Shown here piece after piece: positions 54,575 to 63,877 of a stretch of 64,000 nucleotides of DNA. A program made the position numbers and the translations under genes. Where the stretch lies: NCBI RefSeq assembly GCF_005954645.2, contig NZ_CP040695.2:2356001-2420000 (forward strand), written 5' to 3'. Below the pieces are notes generated by a model. That model saw nothing but the letters and a program-made list of their open reading frames with translations, was not told the origin of the DNA and did no database searches. Source of the DNA: Nocardioides sp. S-1144. Its GTDB lineage: Bacteria > Actinomycetota > Actinomycetes > Propionibacteriales > Nocardioidaceae. The first letter of the stretch is position 1; every line of letters starts with the position of its first letter.

Positions 54575-55291
54575 TCACGGGGTCGGCGCGAGCGTGCGCT
54601 CGACGAGGTCGACGAGGAGGTCGATCACCTCGTCGAGGGTGTAGGGGGTGGTGTCGACGTGGACGGCGCCATCGGCCTGCACCAGGGGCGCGGTCGCCCG
54701 GCCGGAGTCGATCCGGTCGCGCTCGCGCAGCACCTGCTCGGTCGCGGCGACGTCGGAGCCGCCCTCCTCGAGCGCACGCCGGGCGGCCCGGGCGGCGGGG
54801 TCGGCGGTGACGTAGACCTTGACCTCGGCCTCGGGCCACACCGTCGAGCCGATGTCGCGTCCCTCCACCACGATCCCGCCGCCCGGACCACCGGGTGGGG
54901 CGATGATCTCGCGCTGCTGGGCGAGGAGCCGGGCCCGCACGGCCGGCACCGTGCTGACCGGCGAGACCGCCCGGGTGACCTCCTCGGTGCGGATCGCGGC
55001 GCTCACGTCGACGCCGTCGACCGCGATGGTCGGGCCGTCGGGGTCGGTGCCGGAGGCCAGCACCGGCTCGCCGGCCCGGGCCGCGACGGCGTCGGGGTCG
55101 TGGACGTCGACGCCGTGCTGCAGCATCCACCACGTGACGGCCCGGAACATCGCCCCGGTGTCGAGGTAGCGCAGGCCGAGCCGCCCGGCGACGCCGCGGC
55201 AGGTGCTCGACTTGCCCGACCCCGACGTGCCGTCGACGGCGACGACGACGGTGGCGAGCGTGCTGACGTCCGTGCTGGGGTCCCCTGTCAC
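54575..55291 (-). CDS. cmk: Cytidylate kinase
   Basis: A 238-aa kinase phosphorylating CMP/dCMP with ATP. P-loop GTSGSGKSS at 21-29; YLDTGAMFRA and IVVEGRDIGSTVWPEA are the substrate and nucleotide-binding blocks; the NMP domain lies between. The GTG start follows the conserved aroH gene by 11 bp. A 14-bp direct repeat (CTCACGGGGTCGG) straddles the plsC start and the cmk stop. Confidence 0.95.
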   Translation of the reverse strand: MTGDPSTDVSTLATVVVAVDGTSGSGKSSTCRGVAGRLGLRYLDTGAMFRAVTWWMLQHGVDVHDPDAVAARAGEPVLASGTDPDGPTIAVDGVDVSAAIRTEEVTRAVSPVSTVPAVRARLLAQQREIIAPPGGPGGGIVVEGRDIGSTVWPEAEVKVYVTADPAARAARRALEEGGSDVAATEQVLRERDRIDSGRATAPLVQADGAVHVDTTPYTLDEVIDLLVDLVERTLAPTP

Positions 55292-55302
55292 GGGGGACGA
55301 TC

Positions 55303-55701
55303 CTACGTGCTGGGCTGCTGCTCGTCGGGCACGGACCGGACCCGGGTCAGGTCCGAGCGCAGCGCCGCGGCGCCGTGCAGGTAGCAGTGGGTGATCTCGG
55401 CGCGCGGCAGGTCGCTCTCGACGTGGGCCATCATCCGCACCACCCGCGGCATCGAACCCTCGATCTCGAGCTCGCGGGCACAGATCAGCGGGACGTCGCC
55501 GAACCCGAGCTGGCGCGCGGCGTAGGCCGGGAACTCGCTGCGCAGGTCGCTGGTCGCGGTGAAGATCACCGAGATGAAGTCGTCGACGCCGAGCCCGTTG
55601 GACGTCATCACGTCGAGCACCATCTCCGAGACCCGCTCGAGCATCTGCCCACGCTCGTCGACCTCGAGCTGGGTCGCTCCCCTGACTGCACGCACTGCCA
55701 T
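55303..55701 (-). CDS. aroH: Chorismate mutase, AroH type
   Basis: A 132-aa trimeric-type chorismate mutase converting chorismate to prephenate. Family blocks: VRGATQLEVDERGQML (N-terminal Arg of the active site), SVIFTATSDLRSEFPAYAAR, VPLICARELEIEGSMPR and HCYLHGAAALRSDL. It is monofunctional and without a regulatory domain. It lies 11 bp upstream of cmk, an operon order seen in other actinobacteria. Confidence 0.95.
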   Translation of the reverse strand: MAVRAVRGATQLEVDERGQMLERVSEMVLDVMTSNGLGVDDFISVIFTATSDLRSEFPAYAARQLGFGDVPLICARELEIEGSMPRVVRMMAHVESDLPRAEITHCYLHGAAALRSDLTRVRSVPDEQQPST

Positions 55702-55749
55702 GCCCGCAAGGCTAGTGGCCCGCCGGTCGCCCCCGCCCCCGGCCCGTGG

Positions 55750-56139
55750 TCAACCGGGCTGGTAGCTGCCGAACGACCAGTGGTTGCCCTCGGGGTCGCG
55801 CACGCTGCCGCCGCGGCCGCCGTGGTCCTGGTCGACCACGGCCCGCTCGAGGGTGGCGCCGGCGGCGAGGGCCCGCTCGACGGCGCCGTCGGGGTCGTCG
55901 GTGACGAGGTAGGCCGAGGACCGCCCCGGCGCGGTGACCGGCGAGTCGGGGCGCGCGGTGCCGAGCATGATCCCGCCGCCGCCCTCCCAGACCCACTCCG
56001 CGTGCTCGACGACGCCCGGGTCCTCGGCGCTGCGGTAGGTCGCGTGCTCGCGGAAGCCGATCGCGGCCAGCCAGGTGGTCATCACGTCGGCGTCGCGGAC
56101 GCTCATGCTCTGCCAGTGCTTGATGTCGGTGGTGTCCAT
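55750..56139 (-). CDS. VOC family protein
   Basis: A 129-aa VOC/glyoxalase-fold protein: SVRDADVMTTWLAAIGF, a first strand pair, AYLVTDDPDGAVERALAAGA and the terminal GGRGGSVRDPEGNHWSFG block. Conserved acidic/His residues fit a metal site. The substrate is unknown. It follows the AraC-type regulator by 4 bp, so the two are probably co-expressed. Confidence 0.85.
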   Translation of the reverse strand: MDTTDIKHWQSMSVRDADVMTTWLAAIGFREHATYRSAEDPGVVEHAEWVWEGGGGIMLGTARPDSPVTAPGRSSAYLVTDDPDGAVERALAAGATLERAVVDQDHGGRGGSVRDPEGNHWSFGSYQPG

Positions 56140-56143
56140 GGCC

Positions 56144-56932
56144 TCACCCTGCCCCCGGCGCGGGCTCCCGGGCTTGGACGGATGGGAGCTCCCTGTGCCG
56201 CCACTGCGAGGGGCTGCACCCGGCGAGGACGACCCACTCGCGGGTCAGGTGGGACTGGTCGGCGTAGCCGCAGCGCGCGGCGGCGTCGGCCAGGGACGTC
56301 GCCGGGTCGCGGACCAGCGCGTGGCTGCGCTCGAAGCGCGCCAGCCGCCGGTACTCCTGCGGCGACACCCCGCACTCGGCGCGCACGAGGTCGCCCAGGT
56401 GCCGGCGGCTGTACCCGACCTCGTCGGCCACCTCCGCGACCCCCGCCCCCCGCGTGAGCCGCGCCAGGGCGCGGCCGACCTCCGCCCGCGGCGCGGCGGC
56501 GTCGTGCCTGGCCAGGGCCGCGGTGAGGGCCAAGGTGACGACGCCCGCCCAGTCGCGGGGCCCGGTCGCGGCCAGCTGCTCGGGGAGCCCGCGCAGCGCC
56601 GGGTCGACGTCGGCCACGTCGGCCAGCGCTCCGGCCAGCGCGCCGGCCGGCAGCCCGAACAGGGCCCGGGCACCGGCGACGGTGAGGTCGAGGTAGACCC
56701 CGCGCTGGCGCCGGCCGTGCCGGATCTCGGCCGGGCCCGGGTGCAGCCCGGCGACGTTCGCCCACGACGACACCCGGGCGCCCCCGGCCCAGCCGACGTC
56801 GAGCGGCTCGTCGACGGCCAGCACCAGCGTGAGGTGGGTCGACGGCATCCCGATGTGCACGCCGGGCTCGCCGCACACGTCGTACGGCACCAGGCCCGCG
56901 ACGTACGGCGCCAACACCCCGGGGACGCTCAC
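56144..56932 (-). CDS. AraC-family transcriptional regulator
   Basis: A 262-aa protein with an N-terminal sensing domain (about 1-150) and a C-terminal double HTH (about 160-250; GAGVAEVADEVGYSRRHLGD and DPATSLADAAARCGYADQSH). The pair and the following HLTREWVVLAGCSPSQWR are typical AraC. The GTG start is used. It is 4 bp upstream of the VOC gene, so it likely regulates that gene. Confidence 0.88.
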   Translation of the reverse strand: MSVPGVLAPYVAGLVPYDVCGEPGVHIGMPSTHLTLVLAVDEPLDVGWAGGARVSSWANVAGLHPGPAEIRHGRRQRGVYLDLTVAGARALFGLPAGALAGALADVADVDPALRGLPEQLAATGPRDWAGVVTLALTAALARHDAAAPRAEVGRALARLTRGAGVAEVADEVGYSRRHLGDLVRAECGVSPQEYRRLARFERSHALVRDPATSLADAAARCGYADQSHLTREWVVLAGCSPSQWRHRELPSVQAREPAPGAG

Positions 56933-56969
56933 GACCCCGAACCTACGCGCTCCGGGGCGCCCGCGCCCG

Positions 56970-57719
56970 CTACAGCCGGACGCTGTCGAGCAGCGCGCCC
57001 AGCTCGTCGTTGGTGAGCTCGCGCAGCTCCCCCGACGGCAGGCCGCCGAGGCGGACCGGGCCGAGCTGGATCCGGCTGAGCTTCTTCACCGGGTGGCCGA
57101 GGTGGTCGAGCAGCCGGCGCACGATGCGGTTGCGGCCCTCGTGGATCACCAGCTCGACGATCGACTTGCCCTGTTGCGCGGCGACGATGCGCGCCTGGGT
57201 CGGCCGCACCGGCCCGTCGTCGAGCTCGACGCCGGCGAGCAGGGTCGCGACGGTCTCCTTGGTCACCCGGCCCTCGACCTCGGCGACGTAGGTCTTGTCG
57301 ACCTCGTGGGAGGGGTGGGCCATCTTGTTCGCGAAGTCGCCGTCGTTGGTGAGCAGCAGCAGCCCGGAGGTGTCGGTGTCGAGCCGCCCCACGTGGAAGA
57401 GCCGCTCGGGCCGGTCGGCGACGACGTCGGCGATCGTGCGCCGGCCCTCGGGGTCCGACATCGTCGAGACCACGCCGCGCGGCTTGTTCAGCACGAGGTA
57501 GACGTGCTCGGAGACCGGCGGGAGCCGCAGGCCCGAGACCCGGATGACGGCGGTGCGCGGGTCGACCTTGGTGCCGAGCCGGGTGACGACCTCACCGTCG
57601 ACCTCGACCTCGCCGTCGAGCATCAGCTCCTCGCACTTGCGGCGCGAGGCAACCCCCGACTGGGCCAGCAGCTTCTGCAGGCGGATCAGGCCGTCCTCGT
57701 CGGTCGCGACGTCTCTCAT
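56970..57719 (-). CDS. rluB: 23S rRNA pseudouridine synthase, RluB/RsuA type
   Basis: A 249-aa enzyme with an S4 RNA-binding domain (about 12-60; LIRLQKLLAQSGVASRRKCE) and the pseudouridine synthase core: catalytic Asp in GRLDTDTSGLLLLTNDG, NKPRGVVST, and EGRNRIVRRLLDHLGHPVKK. It probably modifies helix-35/93-type uridines of 23S rRNA. The ATG overlaps the scpB stop by 4 bp in the usual parA-scpA-scpB-rluB order. Confidence 0.95.
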   Translation of the reverse strand: MRDVATDEDGLIRLQKLLAQSGVASRRKCEELMLDGEVEVDGEVVTRLGTKVDPRTAVIRVSGLRLPPVSEHVYLVLNKPRGVVSTMSDPEGRRTIADVVADRPERLFHVGRLDTDTSGLLLLTNDGDFANKMAHPSHEVDKTYVAEVEGRVTKETVATLLAGVELDDGPVRPTQARIVAAQQGKSIVELVIHEGRNRIVRRLLDHLGHPVKKLSRIQLGPVRLGGLPSGELRELTNDELGALLDSVRL

Positions 57720-58402
57720 GCGGGTCCGTCCTGCTCGGGTGCTGCGTCGGTGGGCTCGTCGGTCGGTCCGGTCGCCGCGGCGGGCTGGGAGGGGGCGAGC
57801 ATCTCGGCGAGCTCGTCGTCGAGGTCGTCCATGTCGGGCAGGTACGGCGCCAGCTCGGGGAGCTCGTCGATCGACTGCACGCCGATCCGCTCCAGGAAGT
57901 AGCTGCTCGTGCGGTAGAGCGTCGCACCGTGCTCGCCGTCGCGGCCGGCCTCCTCGACGAGCCCGCGCGAGAGCAGGGTGCGCATCACGCCGTCGACGTT
58001 CACGCCGCGGATCGCCGAGACCCGGGCGCGGGTCACCGGCTGCTTGTAGGCGACGACGGCGAGCGTCTCGAGCGCGGCCTGGGTGAGCCGGGCCTGCTGG
58101 CCCTCGAGCACGAAGCCCTCGACGACGGCGGCGTAGGCCTCGCGCGTGTAGTAGCGCCACCCGCCGGCGAGGTTGCGCAGCTCGAAGCCGCGGCCCTGCT
58201 CGTCGTACTCGGCGGCCAGCGCGGTGAGCGCGGCGGTGACCTCCTCACCGGGGTAGCCGACCGCGGTGGCCAGGGTCGTCTCGTCGAGCGGCTGGTCGGC
58301 CACCATCAGCACCGCCTCCAGCGCCGGGCGCAGCTCGGCCAGCGGCACGGCCAGCTGCTCGGACCCGGCGGGTTCGGCGGCGGGTTCGGCGGGCTCGGTC
58401 AT
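57716..58402 (-). CDS. scpB: Segregation and condensation protein B
   Basis: A 228-aa winged-helix kleisin partner that dimerises and binds ScpA in the SMC condensin complex. The N-terminal winged helix (ALEAVLMVADQPLDETTLAT) is followed by a second, with LETLAVVAYKQPVTRARVSAIRGVN and TLYRTSSYFLERIGV, the conserved ScpB blocks. The C-terminus is Pro/Thr-rich. It overlaps scpA and rluB by 4 bp each. Confidence 0.95.
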   Translation of the reverse strand: MTEPAEPAAEPAGSEQLAVPLAELRPALEAVLMVADQPLDETTLATAVGYPGEEVTAALTALAAEYDEQGRGFELRNLAGGWRYYTREAYAAVVEGFVLEGQQARLTQAALETLAVVAYKQPVTRARVSAIRGVNVDGVMRTLLSRGLVEEAGRDGEHGATLYRTSSYFLERIGVQSIDELPELAPYLPDMDDLDDELAEMLAPSQPAAATGPTDEPTDAAPEQDGPA

Positions 58403-59247
58403 CGGGTCTCCTCGGACGGCGCCGCCGGCAGCGGCGTCCCGTCGAACTCGTCGATCTCGGTCAGCAGCTCGTCAGCACCGGCGTCGTCGCCGTCCTCGTC
58501 GCCGGTCCAGCGCACGGTCAGCTCGCCGAGCGCGCGGACCTGCTCGAAGGCGACCGCGCCCTCGCGGAACAGCTCGAGCAGCGCCAGGAACCGGGCCACG
58601 GTGGTCAGGGTGTCGGGTGAGTCGCCGCAGAGGGCGCGGAACGTCATCGTGCCGCTGCGGCGCAGCCGGTCGAGCACCACGCCGGCCTGCTCGCGCACCG
58701 AGACGGTGGCGGCGTGGATGTGCTGGAGGCTGACCTCGGGAACCGCCCTCGGCTCCAGGGCCCGGGCGGCGAGGCCGGCGAACTGCTCCAACCCGATGCC
58801 GATCAGCACCTCCGGCAGCAGCCCCGCGAAGCGGTCCTCGAGCCCCACCGCGCGGGGGTGTCGGCGTCCCTCCCCCTCCAGGCGGGTGCCGAAGGTGGCG
58901 GCGACCAGCTTGAACGCCTTGTACTGCAGCAGCCGCGCGAAGAGCAGGTCGCGGGCCTCGAGCAGCGCGAGGTCCTCCTCGTCCTCGACGTCGCCCTGCG
59001 GCAGCAACCGGGCGGCCTTGAGGTCGAGCAGGGTCGCGGCCACGAGCAGGAAGGACGTCGTCTGCTCCAGGTCCCAGACGCTCCCGCCGGCCTTGACGTG
59101 GGCGATGAACTCGTCGGTGACCCGCGACAGCGCGACCTCGGTGATGTCGAGCTTGTGCTTGGAGATCAGGCTGAGCAGCAGGTCGAAGGGGCCCTCGAAG
59201 TTGTCGAGGTGCAGCGAGAAGGCGGGCGCGGACTCGAGCTCGGTCAT
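58399..59247 (-). CDS. scpA: Segregation and condensation protein A
   Basis: A 282-aa kleisin that bridges SMC heads in chromosome compaction. It opens with FSLHLDNFEGPFDLLLSLIS, continues HKLDITEVALSRVTDEFIAH, and ends with a winged-helix region (TVARFLALLELFREGAVAFE, ELTVRWTGDEDG). The ATG start is conventional and it overlaps scpB by ATGA. A 30-bp gap separates it from the small ParA-linked gene upstream. Confidence 0.95.
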   Translation of the reverse strand: MTELESAPAFSLHLDNFEGPFDLLLSLISKHKLDITEVALSRVTDEFIAHVKAGGSVWDLEQTTSFLLVAATLLDLKAARLLPQGDVEDEEDLALLEARDLLFARLLQYKAFKLVAATFGTRLEGEGRRHPRAVGLEDRFAGLLPEVLIGIGLEQFAGLAARALEPRAVPEVSLQHIHAATVSVREQAGVVLDRLRRSGTMTFRALCGDSPDTLTTVARFLALLELFREGAVAFEQVRALGELTVRWTGDEDGDDAGADELLTEIDEFDGTPLPAAPSEETR

Positions 59248-59277
59248 GGCGCCGGCACCGACCCCGTCATGCGCGGG

Positions 59278-59604
59278 TCACTGCTGGCTCAGCCGCCGCA
59301 CCAGCGCGCTGTCGTCGCCGCGCGCCTCGAGGTCCTCCAGCACCAGTGCCACCGCCTCGCGCACCAGGCGGCCGCGGTCGACGGCGAGTTCGTGGGCCCG
59401 GCGCAGCGTCAGCCGGGCGTTCTCGAGGTCGAGCAGCTCGTCGGCGGTGAGGTAGACGGTCACCTTCTCGTCGTGGCGCACCCGCCCGCTGGGCCGGCGC
59501 GGGGCGCCGGGCGCGACCGCGTCCGGGGCCGGGGCGGCGTCCGCCTCCGGGCGGGGCTGGGTGTCGGTCGGCCGGAACAGGTCGTCCGCGGCCGGCAGGC
59601 TCAC
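59278..59604 (-). CDS. Small protein coupled to ParA, ribbon-helix-helix-like
   Basis: A 108-aa protein whose GTG overlaps the parA stop (GTGA). The first 45 residues are Pro/Ala/Asp-rich and probably disordered. The rest reads RHDEKVTVYLTADELLDLEN, then ARLTLRRAHELAVDRGRLVR and EAVALVLEDLEARGDDSAL: one beta strand and two helices, the CopG/ribbon-helix-helix pattern. It could be a small DNA-binding partner or ParA regulator. The identification is tentative. Confidence 0.65.
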   Translation of the reverse strand: MSLPAADDLFRPTDTQPRPEADAAPAPDAVAPGAPRRPSGRVRHDEKVTVYLTADELLDLENARLTLRRAHELAVDRGRLVREAVALVLEDLEARGDDSALVRRLSQQ

Positions 59605-60491
59605 GCGTCGTGCCACCGGGCGAGCACCTCCCGGGCCAGCTGTCGGTAGGACTCGGCCCCCGCCGAGCTCGAGGCGTAGGAGGTGATCGGCTCCCCGGCG
59701 ACGGTGGCGTCGGAGAACTTCACGGTGCGGCGGATCACGGTGTGGAACACCGTGTCGCCCCAGGCCTGCACCAGGCGCTCCATCACCTCGCGGCTGTGGA
59801 GGGTGCGGCCGTCGAACATGGTGCCGAGGACGCCGTCGATCTCGAGGTCGGGGTTGAGCCGCTCGCGGACCTTGTCGATCGTGGTCTTGAGCAGCGCGAC
59901 GCCGCGCAGGGCGAAGTACTCGCACTCGAGCGGGATCAGCACCCCCTGCGACGTGGTGAGCGCGTTGACGGTGAGCAGCCCGAGCGAGGGCTGGCAGTCG
60001 ATGATGATGACGTCGTACTGCGACATGGCCGGGCGCAGCACCCGCTGCAGGGTCTGCTCGCGGCCGACCTCGTGCACCAGCTGCACCTCGGCGGCGGAGA
60101 GGTCGATGTTCGAGGGCAGCAGGTCCATGCCGGGCACGCCGGTGGGCACCACGACCTCGTCGAGGGTCACGTCGGACTGCATCAGCAGGTTGTAGATGGT
60201 CAGGTCCATCTCGTGCGGGTTGAGCCCCAGCCCGACCGACAGCGACCCCTGCGGGTCGAAGTCGACGAGCAGCACCTTGCGGCCGTACTCGGCCAGCGCC
60301 GCACCCAGGTTGATGGTCGTCGTGGTCTTGCCGACGCCGCCCTTCTGGTTGCACATCGACATCACCCGCGCCGGCCCGTGCGACGTGACCGGAGCGGGCT
60401 CCGGGAAGTCGCGGAGCGGGCGACCCGTCGGTCCGAGCCCGCTCCCGGGGGCGGCGGTGACGGGGTGCTCGAAGGGCAGGGACTCGGACAC
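59601..60491 (-). CDS. ParA-family ATPase
   Basis: A 296-aa deviant Walker A ATPase: KGGVGKTT (50-57), DFDPQGSLSVGLG, IIIDCQPSLG and an Arg-rich DNA-binding surface in VIRRTVKFSD. An unusual N-terminal extension of about 45 Pro-rich residues precedes the core. The GTG of MSESLPFEH is used. It lies upstream of scpAB, as the ParA/Soj-like gene does in many actinobacteria, and it is distinct from the oriC-linked ParA; a chromosome-organising role with SMC-ScpAB is inferred. Confidence 0.92.
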   Translation of the reverse strand: MSESLPFEHPVTAAPGSGLGPTGRPLRDFPEPAPVTSHGPARVMSMCNQKGGVGKTTTTINLGAALAEYGRKVLLVDFDPQGSLSVGLGLNPHEMDLTIYNLLMQSDVTLDEVVVPTGVPGMDLLPSNIDLSAAEVQLVHEVGREQTLQRVLRPAMSQYDVIIIDCQPSLGLLTVNALTTSQGVLIPLECEYFALRGVALLKTTIDKVRERLNPDLEIDGVLGTMFDGRTLHSREVMERLVQAWGDTVFHTVIRRTVKFSDATVAGEPITSYASSSAGAESYRQLAREVLARWHDA

Positions 60492-60622
60492 GGGCAGTCT
60501 CTCGGTCGTCGGACGGTCGGGTGGTGCTGTGCAGCCTACTTTTGTCGACACGGCGACGTCGGGGGGCGCGCGGCTCATCCTAGGACCGAACCCGGCGGCC
60601 GTCGCCGCAGGCACCCGGCCCG

Positions 60623-63232
60623 TCAGAGCCGGGTCATCGCCACCGTGGCCAGCACCAGCTCGCCGAGCTCGTCGGAGGCGTCGAGGTCGGCCACGGCGTC
60701 GATGACCCAGTCGTGGTGGCCCTCGGGATCCGCGATCGTCTGCCGCAGCCGCCACAGCCGCGCGGCGGGCAGGTCGGCCTCCTCGACGTCGTCGTCGACC
60801 TCGACGCCGGCCGGGACGCCGGTGGCCGGCTCGACCGCCAGCAGCTCCGGCGACCGGGCGTCCCCGTCGGTGCCGACGCGGTCGTGCTCGGCGTAGTACT
60901 CCTCGATGGCGGCGTCCCAGGCCGAGCGGGTCATCACGACCGCGCGCGGCGGGTCGAGCCGGTCGGCCGCGGCCCGCTCCAGGGCCATCAGTCCGTCCAG
61001 GTCGTCGCGGGCCACCAGGTCGACGCGGCGCCACATCGCGTTGCGCACCATCACCCGGAACGCCCGGTCCTGCCTCGACAGCGGTCTCGGGGACGACGGC
61101 GGCTCGTTCTCGGTGACCGCGCGGGCCGCGTGGTCGGGGTCGGTGAGCGCCTCCCACTCGTCGAGCAGCGAGGAGTCGGTCTGGCGGATGGTCTCGCCCA
61201 GCCACTCCAGGAGGTCCTCGAGGTCGGGGGTCCGGTGCTGCTCGGGCACGGTCTGGCGCAGCGCGCGGTAGGCGTCGGTGAGGTAGCGCAGCACCAGGCC
61301 CTCGGAGCGGGCCAGCTGGTAGCGCGAGACGAAGTCGGTGAACGACATGCCCTGCTCGAACATCTCGCGGACCACCGACTTGGGGTCGAGGGCGTCCTCG
61401 CGCAGCCACGGGTGCCGCTCGCGGTACATCTCGTAGGTCGCCCCCAGCAGCTCGGCCAGCGGCTGCGGCCAGGTGACCTGCTCCAGCAGGGTCATCCGCT
61501 CCTCGTACTCGAGGCCGTCGGCCTTCATCTCCATGATCGCCTCGCCGCGCGCGGCGTGCTGCTGGGCGAAGAGGATCTGGCGGGGCGCCTCGAGGGTGGC
61601 CTCGATGACCGAGACGATGTCGGCGGTGTAGTCGTCGGACTCGGGGTCGAGGACGTCGAGCGCGGCCAGCGCGAAGTGCGACAGCGGCTGGTTGAGCGCG
61701 AAGTCGTCGGGCACGTCGTCGGCCAGCACGTAGCGCCGGCCGAGGTCGTCGAGCCGGTCCAGCCGCACGACGGTGCCGGAGTGCACCAGGCTGCGACCCA
61801 GCCGCAGCGCCCGGCGCACCAGCCTCAGCTGGGAGCGGCGCGGCTCGTGGTTGTCGGTGAGCAGCCGGCGCAACACCGCCACGGCGTCCTCGTCGCGGGA
61901 GAGGACGTTGACGAGCATCGCGTTGTCGACCTTCATCCGCGACACCAGCTGCTCCGGCACGCCGGCGACCAGCTTGTCGAAGGTCTGCTCGGTCCAGACC
62001 ACGGTGCCCTCGGGCGGCTTGCGCAGCTGGGCCTTGCTCTTGCGCCTGGCCTGCTTCTCCTCGCTCATCGCGGCGTTCCTGGCCTCGGCCTTGGCCTTGG
62101 CCCGCTCGTTCTCGATGGTGTGCTCGGGTGCCTGGACCACCACGTAGCCGGAGGTGTCGAAGCCGGCCCGGCCGGCCCGGCCGGCGATCTGGAGGAACTC
62201 GCGGGTGCGCAGCACACGCGAGCGGTTGCCGTCGTACTTGGCCAGCGCGGTGAACAGCACGGTGCGGATCGGCACGTTGATGCCGACGCCGAGGGTGTCG
62301 GTGCCGCAGATGACGGTGAGCGCGCCGGACTGCGCGAGCTGCTCGACCAGGCGCCGGTAGCGCGGCAGCATCCCCGCGTGGTGCACCCCGATGCCGCGCC
62401 GCAGCAGCTTGGAGAGGGTCTTGCCGAACCCGGCGCCGAACCGGAAGTCGGGCGGGATCTCGACGGCGTGCTCGGTGCCCTTCGGGAGCCACTTCGCGTT
62501 GAGCAACCCGGTGGCGTGCTCCACGGCGTCCTTCTGGGTGAAGTGGACGACGTACGCGGGCGCCTGGTGGGTCGAGACGATCTCCTCGAGCGTCTCGGCC
62601 AGCGGGGTCAGCGCCCAGGTGAAGGTCAGCGGGACCGGTCGCTCGGCCTCGTCGACCACGGCGGTCTCGCGGCCGTTGCGCCGGGTCAGGTCGGCGGCCA
62701 GCTCGCTGACGTCGCCGAGGGTCGCCGACATCAGGACGAACTGCGCCTGGGTCAGCTCCAGCAGCGGCACCTGCCACGCCCACCCGCGGTCGGGCTCGGC
62801 GTAGAAGTGGAACTCGTCCATCACCACGAGCCCGACGTCGGCCGTGGACCCCTCGCGCAGCGCGATGTTGGCCAGCACCTCGGCGGTGCAGCAGATGATC
62901 GGGGCGTCGGCGTTCACCGAGGCGTCGCCGGTGAGCATGCCGACCTGGTCGGCGCCGAAGACCTGGCACAGGTCGAAGAACTTCTCGCTCACCAGCGCCT
63001 TGATCGGCGCGGTGTAGAACGACACCCGGTCGGTGGCCAGCGCCGCCTTGTGGGCGCCGACCGCGACGAGCGACTTCCCGGACCCGGTCGGCGTCGCGAG
63101 GACGACGTTGTTGCCGGCCAGGATCTCCAGGACCGCCTCGTCCTGGTGCGGGTAGAGCTCGAGGCCGCGGCCCGCGGCGTAGGCGGTGATGTCGTCGTAG
63201 ACGACCTCCCAGTCGTCCGCGTCGGCTGTCAC
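60623..63232 (-). CDS. DEAD/DEAH-box RNA helicase with DUF3516-like C-terminus
   Basis: An 869-aa SF2 helicase of the Ski2-like actinobacterial type. Walker A ATPTGSGKS (46-54), DEFH box MDEFHFYAE (about 137), motif III SATLG, motif V TDTLGVGIN and motif VI QIAGRAGRAG. A charged linker (ENERAKAKAEARNAAMSEEK) leads to a long C-terminal domain (about 430-869). It probably remodels RNA. The GTG is 22 bp downstream of the lipoprotein-gene stop. It sits in the conserved xerD-parA-scpA stretch. Confidence 0.9.
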   Translation of the reverse strand: MTADADDWEVVYDDITAYAAGRGLELYPHQDEAVLEILAGNNVVLATPTGSGKSLVAVGAHKAALATDRVSFYTAPIKALVSEKFFDLCQVFGADQVGMLTGDASVNADAPIICCTAEVLANIALREGSTADVGLVVMDEFHFYAEPDRGWAWQVPLLELTQAQFVLMSATLGDVSELAADLTRRNGRETAVVDEAERPVPLTFTWALTPLAETLEEIVSTHQAPAYVVHFTQKDAVEHATGLLNAKWLPKGTEHAVEIPPDFRFGAGFGKTLSKLLRRGIGVHHAGMLPRYRRLVEQLAQSGALTVICGTDTLGVGINVPIRTVLFTALAKYDGNRSRVLRTREFLQIAGRAGRAGFDTSGYVVVQAPEHTIENERAKAKAEARNAAMSEEKQARRKSKAQLRKPPEGTVVWTEQTFDKLVAGVPEQLVSRMKVDNAMLVNVLSRDEDAVAVLRRLLTDNHEPRRSQLRLVRRALRLGRSLVHSGTVVRLDRLDDLGRRYVLADDVPDDFALNQPLSHFALAALDVLDPESDDYTADIVSVIEATLEAPRQILFAQQHAARGEAIMEMKADGLEYEERMTLLEQVTWPQPLAELLGATYEMYRERHPWLREDALDPKSVVREMFEQGMSFTDFVSRYQLARSEGLVLRYLTDAYRALRQTVPEQHRTPDLEDLLEWLGETIRQTDSSLLDEWEALTDPDHAARAVTENEPPSSPRPLSRQDRAFRVMVRNAMWRRVDLVARDDLDGLMALERAAADRLDPPRAVVMTRSAWDAAIEEYYAEHDRVGTDGDARSPELLAVEPATGVPAGVEVDDDVEEADLPAARLWRLRQTIADPEGHHDWVIDAVADLDASDELGELVLATVAMTRL

Positions 63233-63253
63233 GAGGTCAGTCTCGCACCCCGG

Positions 63254-63835
63254 TCAGCTCACGCCGGGCACGGCACAGGTGGCCTCGACGTAGTCCGAGA
63301 CCGCCTCGGCCTGGTCCTGCTCCTCCTCGGAGAGGACGTCCTCGAGCGCGTCGAGCTCGGAGACGGTGGCGGTGTCGGGGAACACGTCCAGCGCCTTGAC
63401 CATCGCCGCGACGCCGGCTCGCTGGTCGTCGGTGAAGTCGGCCGGCAGCTCGGCGGCCTCGAGGTCCTCGCCCCACTGGTGGAGGGCGTCGATCGTCTCC
63501 GGGGCCAGCGGCGAGTCGGGGCCCTCGGTGGGCACCGGAGCGGTGCTCAGGGCGGTGCCGAAGTCCCGGAACGCCGAGCAGAGGTCGGCGGCGTCGGCCG
63601 GCTCGTCGGCGGGCGGAGCGGGGTCGTCGTCCGAGTCGTCGGGGTCCTCGGACTCCGGCGGCACCGGCGCCTCGGTGTTCGGGTCGAGCGGCGGCGTCGA
63701 GCTCTCCCCCGCCGTGGACGACGACGAGGCCGGCGAGGACGGGTCGTCGGCGGCGTCGCCGGAGTCCTCACCACACCCGGCGAGCAGCACGGAGGCCGCC
63801 ACGAGGGCGGCGAGGGTGGTCAGGGGACGGCGCAT
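63254..63835 (-). CDS. Hypothetical lipoprotein with acidic stalk
   Basis: A 193-aa protein with a signal ending in the lipobox LLAGC (Cys about 21). An acidic, Ser/Pro/Asp-rich stalk (about 25-85) precedes a small helical domain (about 86-193) that contains two Cys, in ADLCSAFRDF and VEATCAVPGV, able to form a disulfide. No family was recognised. It lies between xerD and the helicase gene. Confidence 0.7.
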   Translation of the reverse strand: MRRPLTTLAALVAASVLLAGCGEDSGDAADDPSSPASSSSTAGESSTPPLDPNTEAPVPPESEDPDDSDDDPAPPADEPADAADLCSAFRDFGTALSTAPVPTEGPDSPLAPETIDALHQWGEDLEAAELPADFTDDQRAGVAAMVKALDVFPDTATVSELDALEDVLSEEEQDQAEAVSDYVEATCAVPGVS

Positions 63836-63877
63836 GGGAGCCTCCGAGCGGCAGCGGGCACGTGGGTGGGTGGGGCG

